This document shows positions 5,455 to 7,329 of a stretch of DNA of 7,329 nt, in pieces. A program made the translations under genes and the position numbers. Numbering within the stretch: position 1 is the first letter of the stretch; every line of letters begins with the position of its first letter. Source of the DNA: JAADHY01 sp964428935 (GTDB lineage: Bacteria > Planctomycetota > Planctomycetia > Planctomycetales > Planctomycetaceae); NCBI GenBank assembly GCA_964428935.1, contig CAYSAG010000264.1, positions 1 through 7,329 on the forward strand, written 5' to 3'. Under the pieces are notes generated by a model. That model saw nothing but the letters and a program-made list of their open reading frames with translations, was not told where the DNA came from and ran no database searches.

Positions 5455-6255
5455 TCAGTAAGGAATGGTCAATCCATCGTACGCCAGCTCGACCCCGTCC
5501 GGCAATCGGGCGTTGGTCTTGCGGTAGTCTAACGAATGAGAGAGGTGTGTGAAGTAGGTTTGGCGAGGCCGAAGCCGCTCCACCACCTGCAGCGCCTGCG
5601 ACAGACTGAAGTGGGTCGGGTGCGGCTTTTCTCGCAAGGCGTCCAGAATGAGCACGTCCAGCCCTTCCAACAACGTCCAGCTTTCCTCGGGGATTTCACT
5701 GACGTCCGTGCAAAACGCGACGTCGTTGATTCGGAAGCCCAAAACGGGCCACTTGCCGTGGTGCAGCCGAATGGGCTGAACGGTCAGGCCGAGCAGCGAG
5801 AAGGGCTCCAGTCCAATTCGGCGGAACTCCAGGTTCGGGACCGCTCCTTCGTAGGCAAAACGCGGCGGCTTGAAGGCGTAAGAAAACGTGTGCCGAATGT
5901 GTTCCTCCACGTGCGGTTCGCAGTACAGCGGGACGGGAGCTCGGCGGCGAACACCAATGACCCGCAGGTCGTCTAGCCCGAAAATGTGGTCGGCGTGCGC
6001 GTGCGTGTAGACGACCGCTTCAACCGTGTCGATGCCTTCCCGCACCAACTGCAACCGCAGCTCCGGCGGCGTGTCAATCAGGAAGACGCCTTCGGGAGCG
6101 AAGACGGCCACACCGCTGCGCGTCCGGTGGTTCCGCGGGTCCTCGGAACGACAAACTTCGCAGTGACACCCAATGATTGGAACACCAACGCTGGTCCCCG
6201 TTCCCAGCAGAACCAACTGCCCTTTCCGCTCGAGCGACCGGTTGCGTTCTTCCAC
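5455..6255 (-). CDS. PhnP-like metallo-beta-lactamase-fold hydrolase
   Basis: A 266-residue soluble metal-dependent hydrolase, probably a phosphodiesterase. It has the LGTGTSVGVPIIGC opening of the PhnP group, followed by a Cys cluster GCHCEVC (29-35; Cys30, Cys32, Cys35), as in the structural zinc site of PhnP. The catalytic site is THAHADH (84-90; His85, His87, Asp89, His90) followed by IFGLDDLR. Further likely ligands are His165 or His166 in RLHHGKWPVLG, Asp184 in FCTDVSEIP, His215 in the DALREKPHPTHFS block and His237 in THLSHSLDY. PhnP itself opens phosphoribosyl 1,2-cyclic phosphate, but no other phn gene is seen here, so the substrate is unknown. The start is the GTG at 6253-6255, with GAGGG (complement of 6261-6265) upstream. 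This gives a charged 13-residue extension before the first strand; no other usual start codon was found in the roughly 45 codons before it. An alternative TTG lies at residue 14. Confidence 0.92.
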   Translation of the reverse strand: MEERNRSLERKGQLVLLGTGTSVGVPIIGCHCEVCRSEDPRNHRTRSGVAVFAPEGVFLIDTPPELRLQLVREGIDTVEAVVYTHAHADHIFGLDDLRVIGVRRRAPVPLYCEPHVEEHIRHTFSYAFKPPRFAYEGAVPNLEFRRIGLEPFSLLGLTVQPIRLHHGKWPVLGFRINDVAFCTDVSEIPEESWTLLEGLDVLILDALREKPHPTHFSLSQALQVVERLRPRQTYFTHLSHSLDYRKTNARLPDGVELAYDGLTIPY

Positions 6256-6260
6256 TTGTG

Positions 6261-6265
6261 CCCTC
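6261..6265 (-). promoter_or_regulatory. Ribosome binding site of the PhnP-like gene
   Basis: GAGGG on the minus strand, 5 nt before the GTG at 6255. It supports that start over the internal TTG at codon 14. Confidence 0.55.
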
Positions 6266-6349
6266 GAACCAAGCTCTTCGACCTGCTCTTCGGCTGCTCC
6301 GACCCCCGTTGCGTGACAATCCTCCAGCGAGGGAGCTGTCTTGCTCTCG

Positions 6350-6379
6350 GCGGACGGTCGCCATTGTCGGGCCGTCCGC
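6350..6379. repeat. 8-bp inverted repeat
   Basis: GCGGACGG (6350-6357) and CCGTCCGC (6372-6379) are perfect complements around a 14-nt loop. It lies about 95 bp upstream of the PhnP-like gene start. Confidence 0.55.
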
Positions 6380-6399
6380 GCGGCGACAGAAGATTCTAG

Positions 6400-6418
6400 C
6401 CAAGGACTCCGCCCTTGG
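6400..6418. repeat. 6-bp inverted repeat next to the cloverleaf element
   Basis: CCAAGG (6400-6405) and CCTTGG (6413-6418) around a 7-nt loop. It lies 18 bp left of the cloverleaf element and may belong to the same repeat unit. Confidence 0.5.
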
Positions 6419-6436
6419 TATCCCTACGCGGACGCG

Positions 6437-6503
6437 CTTTGGAGTGCGGTGCTCCTGCACCGCTTTGGATCCAAAGCGGCAGAAGACTGCCGCACTCCGA
6501 AAG
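6437..6503. repeat. Cloverleaf-forming intergenic repeat element
   Basis: The element is bounded by CTTTGGAGTGCGG (6437-6449) and CCGCACTCC-G-AAAG (6490-6503), with a perfect 20-bp palindrome, CCGCTTTGGATCCAAAGCGG, at 6460-6479. It divides exactly, without spare bases, into a basal stem (GGAGT 6441-6445 / ACTCC 6494-6498, continued by CTTT/AAAG past one bulged G) and three arms. Arm 1 is GCGGTGC-TCCT-GCACCGC (6446-6463), arm 2 is TTTGG-AT-CCAAA (6464-6475) and arm 3 is GCGGCAG-AAGA-CTGCCGC (6476-6493). From memory, similar GGAGTGCGG...CCGCACTCC elements are dispersed between genes in Verrucomicrobia and Planctomycetes; I could not check this. It encodes no protein and is probably a REP-like repeat whose function and mode of spread are unknown. 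Confidence 0.8.
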
Positions 6504-6512
6504 TTCGCCCGA

Positions 6513-6541
6513 CGAAAACGCGAACGTTGTCGACGTTTTCG
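6513..6541. repeat. 8-bp inverted repeat
   Basis: CGAAAACG (6513-6520) and CGTTTTCG (6534-6541) are perfect complements around a 13-nt loop that contains AACGTT. It lies 9 bp right of the cloverleaf element. It could be an operator or the flank of the repeat; there is no terminator-like T-run. Confidence 0.55.
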
Positions 6542-6690
6542 CCCAATGAGGGTCTAAGCCATGTCGCGGCTTTCCGGAACACTGCACCGCTTTGACTGCT
6601 CGACCGCACCCGCCGGGCCGTCCCTTGGTGGGCCGCTGACTGGTCGCAGTTCAAAAAAACTTGAAAGTGGACTTTTGAGGTCGTCAATTG

Positions 6691-6718
6691 TTGCAAAGGC
6701 AAATGGGCAGGGTACAAT
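6691..6718 (+). promoter_or_regulatory. Candidate sigma-70-type promoter of the Fe-S subunit gene
   Basis: TTGCAA (6691-6696; 4 of 6) is followed after 16 nt by TACAAT (6713-6718; 5 of 6). AT-rich DNA with an A-run (6653-6659) lies just upstream, where an UP element would sit. The start would be near 6725, leaving a leader of about 150 nt, long enough for post-transcriptional control, though I recognise no riboswitch in it. Confidence 0.55.
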
Positions 6719-6862
6719 GGGCGACGTTACGAGTCGAAAGCCTTTCCCACCCGTTTGGCCTTGTTGCGTTTGTTGGGGCGAGCCAGCGAATCTGAAGTTC
6801 CTGCCTTGGCGAGGGACGAGAACGACCCGCCGGTGCGTTCGCCGTAGACCGCTCAGCAAATG

Positions 6863-6868
6863 AAGGAG
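6863..6868 (+). promoter_or_regulatory. Ribosome binding site of the Fe-S subunit gene
   Basis: AAGGAG, 8 nt before the ATG at 6877: a near-ideal Shine-Dalgarno. It lies inside a three-codon reading frame, ATG AAG GAG TGA (6860-6871). Confidence 0.85.
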
Positions 6869-6876
6869 TGAACCCC

Positions 6877-7329
6877 ATGCCAGAGAAGTTGCCTTCTTCG
6901 CAGCGCTGGCCGGCCTTCAGTCGCCGCGACTTCCTGAAGGGTTCGGGAGCCGCAATGGCCGCCACGGCGTTGGCCACGACGGCGGCGGAAGCGCCGGCCG
7001 AGCAGCAGCCGGCTCGGAACCAGCCCACGGCTGGCCCGGTCAAGGTGACGCTGAAGGTGAACGGCCGCGTGCACACGGTGACGGTCGAGCCCCGCGTGAC
7101 GTTGCTCGAAGTGCTCCGCGACCACCTTCACCTGACCGGTGCCAAAGAAGTGTGCGACACGACCACGTGCGGTGCCTGCACGGTGCTGGTCGACGGAAAA
7201 GCCACTTACGCTTGCGCTCGGCTGGCCATTGAATGCGAAGGACAGGAAATCGAGACGATTGAGTCCTTGCGGGACGGCGACCGCGTGGACGAGGTGATTG
7301 AAGCCTTTGTCCGACACGACGCGCTGCAG
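6877..7329 (+). CDS. Tat-exported [2Fe-2S] subunit of a xanthine/CO dehydrogenase-type molybdenum hydroxylase (N-terminal part)
   Basis: This is the electron-transfer small subunit of an aerobic molybdenum hydroxylase (xanthine dehydrogenase/CoxS/YagT type), which passes electrons from the molybdopterin subunit through two [2Fe-2S] clusters. The first 151 codons are in the window; the gene runs off the right edge. Residues 1-40 are a twin-arginine signal with SRRDFLKG (15-22) and an Ala-rich hydrophobic stretch, so the folded enzyme should be exported to the periplasm, as for YagT. A plant-ferredoxin-like domain spans about 55-130 with cluster cysteines Cys93, Cys98, Cys101 and Cys113 (VCDTTTCGACTVLVDG, then YAC). 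The spacing C-x4-C-x2-C-x11-C is standard. The residue before Cys93 is Val instead of the usual Gly. The sequence stops at HDALQ, where the second-cluster helical domain (usually beginning QCGxC) should follow. The molybdenum and possibly FAD subunits are expected downstream. Confidence 0.93.
   Translation, partial: MPEKLPSSQRWPAFSRRDFLKGSGAAMAATALATTAAEAPAEQQPARNQPTAGPVKVTLKVNGRVHTVTVEPRVTLLEVLRDHLHLTGAKEVCDTTTCGACTVLVDGKATYACARLAIECEGQEIETIESLRDGDRVDEVIEAFVRHDALQ

Larger units (their letters stand above)
6256..6876. other. Divergent 621-bp intergenic region
   Basis: No credible gene lies between the minus-strand PhnP-like gene and the plus-strand Fe-S subunit gene. The left two thirds hold a run of inverted repeats (6350-6379, 6400-6418, 6437-6503, 6513-6541). 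The right third becomes AT-richer and holds a TCAAAA (6651-6656) / TTTTGA (6673-6678) dyad and the candidate promoter at 6691-6718. For the minus-strand gene, TAGAAT (complement of 6393-6398) could serve as a -10, but no good -35 precedes it. Confidence 0.6.

Noticed and set aside
4609..5532. A 307-codon open frame on the plus strand
   Set aside because: The translation is Arg/Pro/Ser-rich and low in structure, has no good start signal, and overlaps the opposite-strand hypothetical gene and the end of the PhnP-like gene.
3206..6255. The two metallo-beta-lactamase-fold genes as a duplicated pair or shared system
   Set aside because: They belong to different subfamilies (class II PDE-like and PhnP-like), lie on opposite strands and are separated by two unrelated genes.
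6074..6460. Minus-strand 128-codon frame upstream of the PhnP-like gene
   Set aside because: It is in a different frame from the PhnP-like gene, crosses the cloverleaf repeat, is Arg/Gly-rich, and has no recognisable domain.
6554..6859. Opposed open frames across 6554-6863 in the intergenic region
   Set aside because: Both strands are open over the same stretch. Neither has a ribosome binding site or family features, and the candidate promoter of the Fe-S gene lies inside.

Overview
The window looks like a piece of a GC-rich (roughly 60% or more) bacterial chromosome, most likely from a planctomycete (phylum Planctomycetota). This is inference from several signs. The large FtsX-type permease has a G-D-S-V-R-x-S-L-R start and a late Y-L-A-N stretch that I associate with planctomycete permeases. 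A molybdenum-hydroxylase iron-sulfur subunit carries a Tat signal. GTG starts are frequent (4 of 7 genes). Intergenic regions are long, and one holds a GGAGTGCGG...CCGCACTCC element that I recall as dispersed in Verrucomicrobia/Planctomycetes genomes. No mobile element, CRISPR array, tRNA or rRNA was seen.

Layout from left to right. (1) 1-1829, minus strand: an ABC exporter pair, with a LolD/MacB-type ATPase (1125-1829) followed by an FtsX-like permease (1-1041) that runs off the left edge. (2) 1830-2190: a divergent intergenic region with a candidate promoter in each direction; the minus one has a perfect 6+3+6 dyad lying between its -35 and -10. (3) 2191-3979, plus strand: GDP-mannose 4,6-dehydratase (gmd), then 37 bp later a metallo-beta-lactamase-fold hydrolase resembling class II cyclic-nucleotide phosphodiesterases. 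(4) 4101-4607, plus strand: a stand-alone two-CBS-domain protein with its own candidate promoter. (5) 4658-5053, minus strand: an unrecognised 131-residue protein, convergent with the CBS gene. (6) 5054-5454: about 400 bp without a credible gene but with several inverted repeats. (7) 5455-6255, minus strand: a PhnP-like metallo-beta-lactamase-fold hydrolase. (8) 6256-6876: a 621-bp divergent intergenic region with a cluster of inverted repeats, a 67-bp sequence that can fold into a near-perfect cloverleaf, and a candidate promoter for the last gene. (9) 6877-7329, plus strand: the start of a Tat-exported [2Fe-2S] subunit of a xanthine dehydrogenase/CO dehydrogenase-type enzyme, cut by the right edge.

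Functional links: the ATPase and permease should form one envelope export or lipoprotein-release machine. Gmd makes the precursor of GDP-fucose and related deoxysugars, fitting surface-glycan synthesis. The Fe-S subunit should be the first member of a periplasmic molybdenum hydroxylase whose large subunits lie to the right. The other genes look like ordinary single housekeeping or regulatory genes. I do not see a multigene defence or biosynthetic system here. The most unusual structure is the cloverleaf-forming repeat at 6437-6503.
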